Origin: Laccaria trichodermophora
Taxonomy: Eukaryota; Basidiomycota; Agaricomycetes; Agaricales; Hydnangiaceae
DNA: 64,000 nucleotides
Assembly: GCA_018417955.1 (NCBI GenBank)
Contig: JACTVC010000001.1
Span: forward strand, 2,914,001-2,978,000
Reading direction: 5' to 3'
Part shown: positions 1 to 11,080 of the stretch, in pieces
How the letters are laid out: each line of letters starts with the position of its first letter
How positions within the stretch are numbered: the first letter of the stretch is position 1
Notes under the pieces: generated by a model
What the model was told of the DNA's origin: nothing
Database searches by the model: none
Seen by the model: the letters and a program-made list of their open reading frames with translations, nothing else
Position numbers and translations under genes: made by a program

Positions 1-637
1 CTGAAAAGCCAGTAGTAGTTATAAGGTAAACTTTGGCGACACAATCCTCTAAAACACACTCCAGTTCAGCTGGATGGAGGGTGATGCAATTATATGCATT
101 GCCCAAAAATACAACTCCCATATCTGAACCACGTCCACAGATTACAAGAAATAAGGTATCACGAGAATTAAGCCAAGGAACACAGTCCCGTATGCGCTGA
201 AGGTAAGCGCAGCGGAATTCTACGAGTTTTCTGATTTTTCCGACTGGCTCCACTGCATCGAAGATTTGTTCAAACGGTGGTGGTTCGAAGATTATCCCGT
301 TGCTGGATGGGTCCCCAAGCAGAAAACCAGGGCCGTTACGGATCTCTTCACCACAAAACCACGAGCTATTCTCTTCTAGACAGTCAAGCAGGGCATAGAG
401 CGCCACGAAGTCCGTGACTTGCCAGTGATTGGGCCTGAGCGCGGTCGAAGCCAGTAGCTCGATGACAGAGCGTCGAGTATCCCCTGTTACCTCTGAACTA
501 TCGGAGGCAAGGGTGATGTGATACATGGAATCACTTTGCGCAATCGGTCGGCAATTGTTACTGGAGACCGGGGTGATGTTGATGCTATACGCGAAATCGC
601 TTTCCCCGGTCGGTTGGCAATTGTCATTGGAGGCCAT
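1..637 (-). CDS. Fungal caspase-like (C14-type) protein, C-terminus outside window, probably catalytically dead
   Basis: An open frame runs from about 799 down to base 1 and continues past the window edge. The first in-frame ATG is at 637; an upstream exon is possible because an AG acceptor lies just before the frame opens near 780. The translation contains TDFVALYALLDCLEEN, a GFLLGDP segment, DTLFLVICGRG and, at the very edge, YLITTTGFS. The order and spacing resemble the fungal caspase-like family, where a strand ending GHG holds the catalytic His and a later TTSCYSG segment holds the Cys. Here GHG reads GRG and the Cys position reads Gly. The first 55 residues contain a loose repeat (ASNDNCQPTGESDFAYSI / SSNNCRPIAQSDSMYHI). 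The family call rests on recalled motif patterns only, and a decayed gene copy is possible. Confidence 0.5.
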   Translation of the reverse strand, partial: MASNDNCQPTGESDFAYSINITPVSSNNCRPIAQSDSMYHITLASDSSEVTGDTRRSVIELLASTALRPNHWQVTDFVALYALLDCLEENSSWFCGEEIRNGPGFLLGDPSSNGIIFEPPPFEQIFDAVEPVGKIRKLVEFRCAYLQRIRDCVPWLNSRDTLFLVICGRGSDMGVVFLGNAYNCITLHPAELECVLEDCVAKVYLITTTGFS

Positions 638-1279
638 AGAGGTATGATATGCGGAAACGCCTTCAAGTTCAATGGTCAATGGGGGGCAAATTGTCTGAAG
701 CGAGGGGTTGTCAGGATGCGCAGAAACACGGAAAATGTTCGGAAGTACTTTGTTGGTTTCGTTGAAAGCTGCCAGAGGCCTGTTGCGAGGATACTATAAC
801 AAGGTCCAGGATCTTTTGAATTGGAGTCGGGACGGGGAGGTAGGGAAAGACTCCAGAGGCAACAGAGAAAATTCAGAGTTTGAGACCAATTGGGTTTCAA
901 ATATATGTCTCATATTGGTCCGAGTGGAATGGCAGAAAGAGGGGAGACGTTCTGTTTGAGGCTATGATCATGATCGTTTGAAAGCAAAATTGATGTCACA
1001 AGCCCTCGCACCTTGCATTCCTCCGCAGGTAAAAACCAAATTCTACAAACATAGATACGTTAAAATCTATATCTACGTAGACGAGCTCGTGATCGAAAAC
1101 AAAAAACTGATATGTACTTGAATTGTAAAAAAGTATATAGAGTGCAAGCTGTCGTAAGTAACCAGCGTAACATTAACCGGTGCGTAAAAAGAACAACAAG
1201 TCATCGCATGCAAGTTAATAGATAGCAAATCGGGGTCGTCATTAAAACTCATATTCAAAAGCCAATCATCGCGTCCCCT
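638..1279. other. Spacer between caspase-like gene and LCB2
   Basis: No convincing gene. The stretch holds the possible 5' exon region of the caspase-like gene (to about 900) and the probable 3' UTR of LCB2 (about 1050-1279, AT-rich). Confidence 0.4.
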
Positions 1280-3540
1280 CTACATCCCCGCCAACTCAAC
1301 AGCACTCCCCAAAACCCTCTCAACACCCCACCTCTCCCTCTTCCCCAACCCATGCTTCAAATCAAGCACATCCCCAATCTCATCACAAGCCCTCAACACA
1401 CAATCCACATCCTCCTTCGTATGCGCAGCACTCACGCAAAACCTCACCCGGCTCGTCACAAGCGGCGTAGCAGGGTACGCAACCACAACCACTATAATAG
1501 GCGTTTGGCGGTCTTTCATCATCCGGTGGAACATGTTCATTTTTCCCGGGTTGAAAAGAAGGAGGGGGACGATGGGGGAGGAGGGGTGCCCGTAGGTTAT
1601 GAAACCTAGTTTGATTAACCCGTTGTGCAGGTAGCGAGAGTTGAAGGCGAGCCGGCGGAGCCGGGTGGATCCTTCTGAGCCCGATGCGAGGGAAGGAGGG
1701 AGTTGGATCCAGGGAGGAAGGCTGTTATGAGGTGCTGGGCCTGGGTGTTGGTACTCTTCTGCTGGAACCGACGTAGAGGACGACGGAGAATGTGTGATAC
1801 GCAACGTCCCTGATGAGGGGGTAGAAGGGACAGCGATACCCATGATGCTAGCCATACTTGCAACGACTTGCGTCAGCACAGGGGGCGTCATCGCTTCTGC
1901 GTAGGCACCAGAGTGTCCATGTACGCGAAGCCTGTCGATGAGCGTCTTGTTTCCGGCGATGTACCCTCCAGCTGCACCAAAGGATTTTGTGAAGGTTCCC
2001 ATGAGGATATCGATACTTCGGGGGTTGACGCCAAAGTAGTTTGCAACACCACGGCCGTGCGGGCCAAGAGCACCAATGGAATGGGCTTCGTCGACGAACA
2101 GGTAGAACTGCCTCAAACATGAGGAAGGTTCAAGAAGAAAAGAAAAACGGAAAACACACCTTGTACTTCTTCTTGAGCTCCAAAATTGCCGGCAGGTTGA
2201 CAAGTGTACCTTCCATACTATAAAGCCCCTCGACGATTATCAAGATCTTCTTCCACGGCCTATGTGTCTTCGGCTGGCCCTGACTAATAACCTCCCTCAA
2301 AAGAGCCTCCAAACTCCCCATATCATTATGCTTAAACATCCTCACATTCGCTCCACTAATCCTCACTCCAAACCGAATAGACGCATGGTTAAGTTCATCC
2401 GAAATGACAAGGCACCCTTTGCCAACCAACGCAGGAATATACGTCGAATTGGTCGCGAAGCCCATAGAACTGATCAACGCATCCTCCATACCCACAAATT
2501 TCGCCACAAGCGCCTCGCTGATGGTATGCAAATCACTCGAACCCCCTTCGAGGCGCGAACCACACGTGGAGATGCCATACCGCTTGATACACTCCTCCAC
2601 AGCGTCCGCACAGCCCCCACGGGCTTGTGCGAAGCCGAGATAGTTGTACGAAGAGATATTGAGAGCGCGCGTTTTCGTGCCTGTGAAGACTTGGGTGTGG
2701 TTATAATCTGGGGAGAGGCGGTCGAGGAGGAGGATGGTGCGGCCTGCGACACCTGTGACGGGTTGGGAGAAACATTCGTCCATGCGCGTTTTGAGGCGGC
2801 GGGTATAGAACGAGTCGAAGTCGGAATTGAGAGGTGCGTAGCCCTGCGTATCCGAACATCAGCATTTGTTTCAAATCCAAAGTTGAAGGAGAAAAATAAA
2901 GGGGGAATGGATAACTCACGTCTCGGGGTATTAAATGTTTGTAAGATTTAGGACTGAGCCTCTTGCCCACGAAGTCGCGAACATGGCCAAGGCAGATAAG
3001 GATGAGATAACTTATATACGTCGAGAAGAGAATATAATAAGGCGGGTCTTGATCCACATGGGCCGGAACCTCAGCGCCAGGAGTGTGCTGCGACGTCAAA
3101 CGATACGCCTCATCTGCACAATGTCCAAACTCGGTATGAACAGTTGTGAACACCTGTTCAGAGGTTGGTGGTCTCGCGGGGAGGGCAAGGCCATCCGCGT
3201 TGTCGTCTACTTCAAACTCGTGCAGGACGGTGTCCTCTGAAGAGGAGGTGATAGACGAGGAGAGGGAGAGTGCCGGAGTGGATGTAGGCGAGGCGGAACG
3301 GTTTATGCCGCGTGCTCGTGCGTCTGCTTGGGAGAGGGCGGAGAGGTAAGAGGCGGCGGATGCGAGGGACGGTGAGGAGCGTTTTTTAAACATGGATGGA
3401 GAGGGCAGCTTTGTGATAGCCATGGGAGAGGGAAGAGGGGAGTTCAGGGGCATGGCCTGCTCGTTGACGAGGAAGCTGGCGAGCTGGTTACGACCAAGAG
3501 CTAAGTGCAACCCCAACTCAAAAATCTCAGGGGGTGACAT
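1280..3540 (-). CDS. LCB2: Serine palmitoyltransferase subunit 2 (LCB2-like)
   Basis: PLP-dependent subunit of serine palmitoyltransferase, which condenses serine with palmitoyl-CoA in the first step of sphingolipid synthesis at the ER. Three exons fit: 3540-2920, 2843-2160 and 2107-1280, giving a continuous frame of 710 codons. Exon 1 encodes a long Ser/Pro-rich N-terminus and a hydrophobic segment (YYILFSTYISYLILICLG) that would be the membrane anchor. Exon 2 encodes the aminotransferase core with SSYNYLGFAQ, CGSRLEGGSSDLH and SDELNHASIRFGV. Exon 3 has FVDEAHSIGALG and GTFTKSFGAAGGY, whose Lys is the PLP Schiff-base residue typical of LCB2 rather than LCB1 or aminolevulinate synthase. It is longer than yeast Lcb2 (561 aa), mostly at the N-terminus, so translation may begin at a later Met (about 3453 or 3423). 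Confidence 0.93.
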
Positions 3541-3714
3541 CCTTACCAACTCGTAACCACATTTACGTCACCGGATACCTGCCGAGTCTCGGCAAGTCAC
3601 CACAACGAGACACCACCTCATCAGCTTAGTATTGCAGCGTCGTTGCAGGATAATGAAAGGCACGCGAGAAAGAATTAAAAGAGCGTAGTAACGACGAGAT
3701 GGACGTGCGAAAGA
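3541..3714. promoter_or_regulatory. LCB2 upstream region
   Basis: Immediate upstream sequence of LCB2 on the minus strand. No clear TATA box seen. It abuts the UGD 3'-end relic, so the LCB2 promoter is short or includes duplicated sequence. Confidence 0.3.
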
Positions 3715-3877
3715 AACGTTCAGCGACGACTGCGCAAATCCGCAGCATCGGAGGTTAATATTATACTCTATCAAGTCCAAACAGTTCGAGGGGTAAAATC
3801 GGGATACCGTCCAGTTCAATCTTCATCCTCATTCAGTAAAACCAACAAAAAACAAAACTAACCTTGAATCCAATCCA
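3715..3877 (-). pseudogene. Relic of the 3' end of the UDP-glucose dehydrogenase gene
   Basis: On the minus strand the sequence reads a short coding remnant ending IGFK, then GTTAGTTTTGTTTTTTGTTGG, then a stretch similar to the UGD 3' UTR (for example CCCCTCGAACTGTTTGGACT and GATAGAGTATAATATTAACC). The same order occurs at 27738-28031: exon end IGFK, last intron, last exon, 3' UTR. The last UGD exon is missing from the relic. Identity is roughly three quarters by eye with several indels, so the copy is old. It lies in the same orientation as the full gene 24 kb away. Confidence 0.7.
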
Positions 3878-4076
3878 GTACGCTCCCCATGACGGATTAT
3901 AATGGTGCCTACAGTCGCGGACAATCGCGGACAAACAAAGTCAACAAAAAATATCAAAGTTGACCAAATTCTTCGAAAATAGTCTTAATCGACGCGGATT
4001 GATGAGACAGTTCCAAAACGATCCCAATTTCACCAAATTTTATCGAGCAGTTCCCTAGTGCAATCAACTGCTTTTC

Positions 4077-4341
4077 CAGCTAAATGCAAAACTCTAGACA
4101 CCTCCGAGAAATTTCTTCACTCCACCTCGCTTTGTGCAAACAACCATTTGAGGAAGGAAGTGGGCACAAATGATGCAAGTCCTCCACCAACTCAGGGTGT
4201 ATGTAATGTAATGGAGTGCTCCACACTCCCATTGAGGTTATGATGGTACAGACTTGTGCCAAATGCAGTTGTTTGCACAAACTTGAAGTGAGGCAGACAC
4301 CAGGAATTTTTGGGAGGTGTCTAGGGTTTTGCATTTAGCTG
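4077..4341. mobile_element. 265-bp foldback (MITE-like) element
   Basis: Terminal inverted repeats of about 70 bp. The left end at 4077 begins CAGCTAAATGCAAAAC and continues through CTAGACACCTCC to TTTGTGCAAACAAC. The reverse complement of the right end (4268-4341) reads the same with a few mismatches and one gap. Flanking dinucleotides are TC on both sides, which is too short to prove a target duplication. No coding capacity. Superfamily not recognised. Confidence 0.7.
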
Positions 4342-6521
4342 TCATGAGAGGCAAATGATCCTGTAATATTGGAAGGTTCTGTCAAGCCATTTTGGCAAAA
4401 TAGATTCAAAAGAATGACTTAAAATAGAAATTGATCAGTAATGAGGGCCTGCTTGGTGCCTTTCAGAGACCCTTAAGTCTTAGTTGAAGAGTTTTTATCA
4501 GAAAAGCTGTTGCTTACAGTGGCCAAGGACCCTGCTGCTGACACACAAATCATTTTCAGAAACTCAACTTCATTATGGGCTGCTTTGAGGTAAATTTGGT
4601 TACTAAATTGGGGATACATAGGTTGTAAATTTAGGCCAAAAATTTGGCCAAACACATCCACTTGTGGGAAAAACTTTGGAAGTGGGTTTTTTGATGTATT
4701 TTGACAAGCTGATCAAGATTCTGAAAAAAGATTGGATAACTTCCCATAAGGTCTAGAAAGCTAGATTATTTTTTAAAACTGACATGCCACCATGCTGTTC
4801 ACCAAATGGGTCACAATCTGTCAAAATTGAACTCTGCTTGTCATTGAACACCCTCCTCTAGATTTTAATCTAGAAGAGGCCTCCCCTCCCCCTCTTCTAG
4901 TTCTAAATCTCTTGAATAAACCCTTTTTTCATTGTCTGACAATTGATCCCTGAGCATCACATCTGAATCAGGTAGCACATCAAGATTCACAAACAGTAAC
5001 CAACCTATGTTACCTGTCTTCTAGAGGACTATCCTCTAGGTCTTTCTCATACTTCTTGATAAACAAAAGAGAGTCAATGAGGGAAGACAAAGAAGTGATT
5101 TTTCTCTGAAAATTCATTTTGAATGGGGTTTTATACTGTATCTACCTGTATTCTGATGCCTCGCCATGTGGTTTGAAGGAGAACCACATACATTGTCAAC
5201 AATGTCTGGTGTCTTCACATTATTGGTGAGTCCCCCCCCACTGAATTATGCATCAACTGGAGCTGGAGGCACAGTGAATACAGAATGAGGTTGAGTAGAG
5301 AGATTGTAAATGAGATCCACATCACAAAAGAAAATTTGTATAGATTTATGTTGCTTGGCTTACAGTTTAGAGGTTTGGCTGAATATATTTTTGAACTCCA
5401 CCCATCAAGCCTTTAGAGGATAATCTAGGTTTCTAGACCTTATGGGAAGTCATCCATTGCCAAAAATTGCCTGGGGGCTGAGATATTAAATTTATTGACT
5501 TTGTTTGTCTGCAACTGTAACTCACTAAATATATCCAAACAAACCAGTTAGCAAGGAATAATCACCAGGCTACCAGATGCATAACCTGTCTGTTATAATA
5601 TGTTTTTTGTGCAAACCACCCATCATCAACAACTTGTTTGACAAATTTTCTCAAACTGTTAACATGTTATCATTCACCCAGTAAAATGACTCAGTAAACA
5701 GATTGTTTTAACTAGATTGTAAGGGCTTTTTGCAGCTCAGAAAGCTAATCTCAATGAACTCTTATTTCATTTATTATTGACACTACCTTCTGTTAGATGC
5801 TTGTTTGCCCATGCCATTCCTGAAGCATGAAAGTTTTATATATGTAATTCTTTACCTTAGCAAGGTTTGAACTCTGGACCTATTTTTTTTGTGAAAGGCA
5901 CTTCCACATGTGAACACAACTTGCCACTTCACCATCAGAGACAACAGGCTCAGGGAAATTTATGCATTTTACACTGCAATTTACAGGTGGACATATATCT
6001 CACAAATCACTCACCACATTCAAAAAATGGGAAGTCTATTCAAATGGGAAAGGGAGGTAGAGTATGTTCACAGAGTCTCCTGTGCTCTTGAATGTTTGCC
6101 AGTTCATGCATAATTTCTTTTGTATGTCTTTACCATATTCCCTTTTACTCTAAAGCAGATGACCAGATTCTCCTGGCTTGTACTCATTCTTTTCCACAGC
6201 CACTGTCTATTGCAGTGTGCTTGAAACTTGACTGGAACATTATGAAGCCTCAGGAGTCTCCCTGACAAATCTTTGCCTTATGCCTTTGCTTGAACTTATT
6301 TCTTATTTCCCTGGGAGCATGTCTTACACAATGTTCTTCTATGCTAAAGTAATACATGTAGCTATATAGTACATCCAGTTACAAGCCCAAGACTTGGCAT
6401 ACAATTGAAATATAAACATGTTCTTAGATGAAGGAAACCAAGATAAGATACAAGTCATGACCCACTCTATTCATATTTCTTGTTGCATAACAGTGAATCA
6501 CATCCAACCCCTGGGAACCTC
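4342..6521. other. AT-rich gene-free stretch downstream of the NLR gene
   Basis: About 2.2 kb with no gene-like ORF, visibly richer in A/T than the core genes. It contains a ~37-bp inverted repeat at about 4733-4770 and 5423-5458 sharing ACTTCCCATAAGGTCTAGAA, a short palindrome near 4856-4880 (CCTCTAGATTTTAATCTAGAAGAGG pattern) and a similar TCTAGAGG motif near 5021. It looks like decayed repeat DNA plus the 3' UTR of the NLR gene. Confidence 0.45.
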
Positions 6522-9500
6522 CTATGAGTGAGTTTTGCACAGGTGCCAATCAGTTCCAGACACAGATTCATCAAATACAAGCTTTGCAGCATGGGTTGCA
6601 ATGACAAGTTGTTGTCTTGGTTGCCATTGAAGGCCTGATTGGTGCCAAGGTGGTATCCAAAGCAATAGATCACCTGTCTGTGTACAGAGCCATCCAGCAG
6701 ATGTAAGATGGGATTGATTGAGAATGGCTGAATCTAAAAGTCCATATAAATAATACATTATAAAATTGAAATTGGTGGAAACAAACCATTGATATGAGAA
6801 CCATTATTGCAAGTTTGACTGGTGTCATCTTTTAATCCTGAAATAATGTTTTGCCCATCAGTTAAGAATGCAACAGAGGTTACATGTTGGGGGTAGCTTT
6901 CAATTTGATCTAAGGCAAGCTGTCCAGTCTGTGCATCCCACATTCTGATAGTTTGGTCATCTGACCCTGAAACTATGTGCTTTCCATCAGATGAAAATGC
7001 AATGGAGGTAACATAGCCTGTGTGACCTTCAAATGGATGTGAGACAAGTCTTCCTGTCTGTGCATCCCACATTCTGATGGTTCGGTCCCATGAGCCTGAA
7101 ACTATGTGCTTGCCATCAGATGAGAATGCAACAGATGATACAGACTTTGTGTGGCCTTGAAATGGATATAAGACAAGCTTTCCTGTCTGTGCATCCCACA
7201 TTCTGATAGTTCTGTCCCATGACCCAGAAACTATGAAGTCTCCATCAGATGAGAATGCAACAGAAGTGACAATGGATGTGTGGCCTTCAAATGGATCTGA
7301 GACAAGCCTTCCAGTCTGTGCATCCCACATTCTGATAGTTCTGTCCCATGACCCTGAAACTATGTGCTTCCCATCATATGAGAATGCAACAGATGAGACA
7401 GACTCTGTGTGGCCTCCAAATGGATCTAAGACAAGCTTTCCTGTCTGTGCATCCCACATTCTGATAGTTTTGTCCTCTGACCCTGAAATTATGTGTTTTC
7501 CATCAGAAGAGAATGCAACAGAGGTAACAGACTTTGTGTGGCCTTCAAATGGATTTGAGACAAGTCTTCCTGTCTGTGCATCCCACATTCTAATAGTTTT
7601 GTCTTCTGACCCTGAAATTATGTACTTTCCATCAGAAGAGAATGCAACAGAGGTGACAGACTTTGTGTGGCCTTTAGTTGTATCTGAGACAAGCTTTCTT
7701 GTTTGTGCATCCCACATTCTGATAGTTCTGTCCCATGAGCCTGAAACTATGTGATTTCCATCAGATGAGAATGCAACAGAGGTGACATAGTCTGTGTGGC
7801 CTTCAAATGGATCTGAGACAAGCTTTCCTGTCTGTGTGTCCCAAATTCTGATAGTTTCATCATCTGAGCCTGAAACTATGTGCTTCCCATCAGATGAGAA
7901 TGCAACAGATGATACAGACTTTGTGTGGCCTTCAAATGGATCAAAGACAAGTTTTCCTGTCTGTGTGTTCCACATTCTGATACTTCTGTCACATGACCCT
8001 GAAACTATGTACTTTCCATCAGGGGAGAATGCAACAGAAGAGACATGGTCTATGTGGCCTTCAAATGGATCTGAAACAAGCCTTCCAGTCTGTGTATCCC
8101 ACATTCTGATTGTTTTGTCTTCTGACCCTGAAACTATGTGTTTTGCATCAGATGAGAAGGCAACAGATGAGACAGATTTTGTGTGGCCTTCAAGTGGATC
8201 TAAGACAAGCTTTCCAGTCTGTGTATCCCACATTCTGATAGTTTTGTCACTTGACCCTGAAACAATGTGCTTCCCATCAGATGAGAATGCAACAGAGGAG
8301 ACAGATTTTGTGTGGCCTTCAAATGGTTCAAAGACAAGTTTTCCTGTCTGTGCAACCCACATTCTGATAGTTTTGTCTTCTGACCCTGAAACTATGTGCT
8401 TTCCATCAGATGAGAATGCAACAGAAGTGACATAGTCTGTATGGCCTTCAAATGGATCTGAGACAAGCTTTCCTGTCTGTGCATCCCAAATTCTAATAGT
8501 TTTGTCCTCTGATCCTGAAACTATGTGCTGTCCATCAGATGAGAATGCAACAGAAGTAACATAGTCTGTGTGGCCTTCAAATAAATTTGAAACAAGGTTT
8601 CCAGCCTGTGTCCCCCACATTCTAGTAGTTCTGTCCCAAGACCCTGAAACAATGTGCTTCTCATCAGATGAGAATGCAACAGATGAAACAGACTCTGAGT
8701 AGCTTTCAAATGAATCTAAGACAAGCTTTCCTGTTTGTGCATCCCACATTCTGATAGTTTTATCCTCTGACCCTGAAATTATGCACCTTCCATCAGGTGA
8801 GAATCCAACAGAAGTGACATGGTCTGTGTGGCCTGCAGATGGATCTGAGACAAGCCTTCCTGTCTGCACATCCCATATTCTGATAGTTCTGTCCCAGGAC
8901 CCTGAAACTATGTGCTTCCCATCAAATGAGAATGCAACAGATGAGACAGAGTTTGTGTGGCCTTCAAATGGATCTAAGACAAGCTTTCCTGTTTGTGCAT
9001 TCCACATTCTGATAGTTTTGTCTTCTGACCCTGAAATTATGTGCTTTCCATTAGGTGAGAATGCAACAGAGGTAACAGACTTTGTGTGGCCTTCAAATGG
9101 ATCCAAGACAAGCTTTCCTGTCTGAGCATCCCACATTCGGATTGTTTTGTCATCTGACCCTGAAATTATGTGCTTCCCATCAGATGAGAATGCAATAGAT
9201 GAGACAGACTTTGTGTGGCCTTTAAATGGATCTAGTGCAAGCTTTCCTGTCTGTACATCCCACATTCTGATAGTTCTGTCCCATGAGCCTGAAATTATGT
9301 ACTTTCCATCAGATGAGAATGCAACAGAGGTGATGTAAGATATGTGGCCTTTGAATGGATCCAAGATAAGCTTTCCTGTCTGTGCATCCCACATTCTAAT
9401 AGTTTCATCCTCTGACCCTGATACTATGTGCTTTCCATCAGATGAGAATGCAACAGAGGTGACAGAATATCTGTGGCCTTTAAATGGATCTAGTGCAAGC

Positions 9501-10738
9501 TTTCCTGTCTGTACATCCCATATTCTGATAGTTTTATTATCTAACCCTGCAGCTATGTACATTCCATCAGATGAGAATGTAACACAGTTAACACGGTATA
9601 TGGGGCATTCAAATAGATCTGAGACAAGCCTTCCTGTCTGTGCATCCCACATTCTGATTGTTGCATCCCATGACCCTGAAGCAATGTGCTTTCCATCAGG
9701 TGATAATGCAACAGAGGTGACAGAGTTTGTGTGGCCTTGCAAGATACTACTGATGGATGGCCATGATTTCTGTTTCCCTCTTGTCACAGAAACTACCTGA
9801 GTAAATTGGCAGAATACATTTTTGCAATCAGAGAGCCACTTGGTGACATTGGCAAGGCAGATATATATATATGAGGTGCACTATGAGCTATAGGTTGAAA
9901 AAAAGTCATTGCAAATTTCATAGCATCCTCAACAAACATTCTGGTGTTCACATCTGTCTGAAAATAAGTTAGACAATGTATAGAAGTGTTCACTGAACAA
10001 CTGCACCTTTTTCCAGTTTAACAATGAAGAAAGTATGTCATGTGCAATATTCACTTTACTCGTAACACTCAATACTTCTAGCCAATATAGAAATTGGTTA
10101 TATAGAAAGTAGTGAAGACCTTCCAGAACTTCATTACTAGATGTCACCCACAGAAGATGTGCTCCAAAAAAGCAGCATGCATAAATCAGTTGAGATGAGA
10201 TCATTTCTTTGACTCGCTGCAATATATCAATTTCAGGATCACCATTTGCTTTATATGATGTAGGCAGTTGACATATGTTAAAGCAAAGCTCTGTCCTAAG
10301 TATGTGTAGAGTTGTGATAGCAAATTCTTTCTCAGCCTCATCAATATTGATAAAGAATTCTCCACTTCGTGAAGAGTGTGTCAGGTAGTCATAGAAGGAG
10401 CTGTGCATTGGCTTTACAGCAACATGATTCTCATTGATACCAGAAAGCAAACAACCCAATGGCCCAATTATTGCTTTAATCTCATCCATCCATGCTGGGT
10501 TGTTTATATGCATTTTTGACAAAGTTGATAAAGGTAGTGGTTCTTTTGCTGTTAGAATTCTTCCCATAACTGATCTGTATCTGTCCATGACTCTGGAATT
10601 ATTTTTTTGAAAAGCTTGGTTAAGAACCCCATAATACAGTTCATCTAAGCCACTTCCTGTCTCAAGGAAAGATTCAAGACACTCATATGGAAGTCTGCCT
10701 CCATATGGATTTAGAATATCATGACATGCAACAGCTGC
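6522..10738 (-). CDS. NLR-type NACHT-WD40 gene, 3' part (winged-helix region, linker, 22 WD40 repeats, C-terminal tail)
   Basis: Downstream half of a STAND/NLR-like gene split by the chromovirus. From the insertion at 10738 the frame continues ACHDILNPYGGRLPYECLES and a helical region. An intron at about 9970-10018 (GTGCAG...TTTTCAG) joins it to a linker exon. 9787-6850 then encodes 22 full 43-residue WD40 units plus one degenerate unit; most contain VTSVAFSSDGKHI, SGS-D-TIRMWD and QTGKLV. A last intron (donor GTTTGT, acceptor TTTTAG near 6733) leads to the tail LLLWIPPWHQSGLQW...GTDWHLCK, a common end for fungal NACHT-WD40 proteins. Between linker and WD40 region (about 9790-9830) the frame shifts by one base and no intron of normal size fits, so a frameshift is likely. 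Such proteins are viewed as intracellular receptors; the ligand here is unknown. Confidence 0.85.
6850..9740 (-). repeat. Array of 22 nearly identical 129-bp WD40-coding repeats
   Basis: Successive 129-bp units differ mainly at a few codons per unit: residues after the GH at the start of each blade (KS, DY, DH, NS, ES, GY, SI), the residue after SGS (W, E, D, S, C) and the LV-D/S-P segment. The rest is almost constant in DNA. Some neighbours are near copies (units 10-11, 12-13, 17-18), as expected from unequal exchange or gene conversion. The pattern matches high-internal-conservation repeats described for fungal NLR genes such as Podospora HNWD. Confidence 0.9.
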
Positions 10739-11055
10739 TGTGAAATGGTGTTCGTGAACTCCTCGCGTAGTTGGTCGGGAGGAGAAGTCGTGGGTGGCTG
10801 ACAACGTGTCAGCGCTTATCCCGGTAAGTGAGCAGTTACAGGGTGCTCAGCCGGCCGGACATGTTGTTGGTAAGGTACACAAGCCTAGCAGGCTTGTGTT
10901 GACGTGAGACACTAGTGCGCGAACATACAATGCAAGTGGTAATGGATTCAAAAGATAGGTAACCCTAAAGTAGGGTTCCCTTTGTATATACGAAAAACAA
11001 ACAACTATGTACAACTGAATACAACGGCGCATGATGTCAGTAGTTCTACTTCACA
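10739..11055 (-). repeat. 3' LTR of chromovirus
   Basis: 317 bp, TGTGAA...TTCACA. I see one difference from the other LTR (GAGACACTAG here, GAGACGCTAG at the right copy), which suggests recent insertion. A purine-rich tract (TGTGGGGGGCTT on the minus strand, 11056-11067) directly precedes it and would be the polypurine tract. Confidence 0.95.
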
Positions 11056-11080
11056 AAGCCCCCCACATCATTAGCCGTGG

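Noticed and set aside
7233..9800. Series of plus-strand ORFs (60-213 codons) with repeating peptide patterns
   Set aside because: They are the antisense of the WD40 repeats; the repetition comes from the coding strand.
10847..11032. 61-codon minus ORF, repeated at 23559-23744
   Set aside because: It lies wholly within the LTRs and its two copies simply reflect LTR identity.
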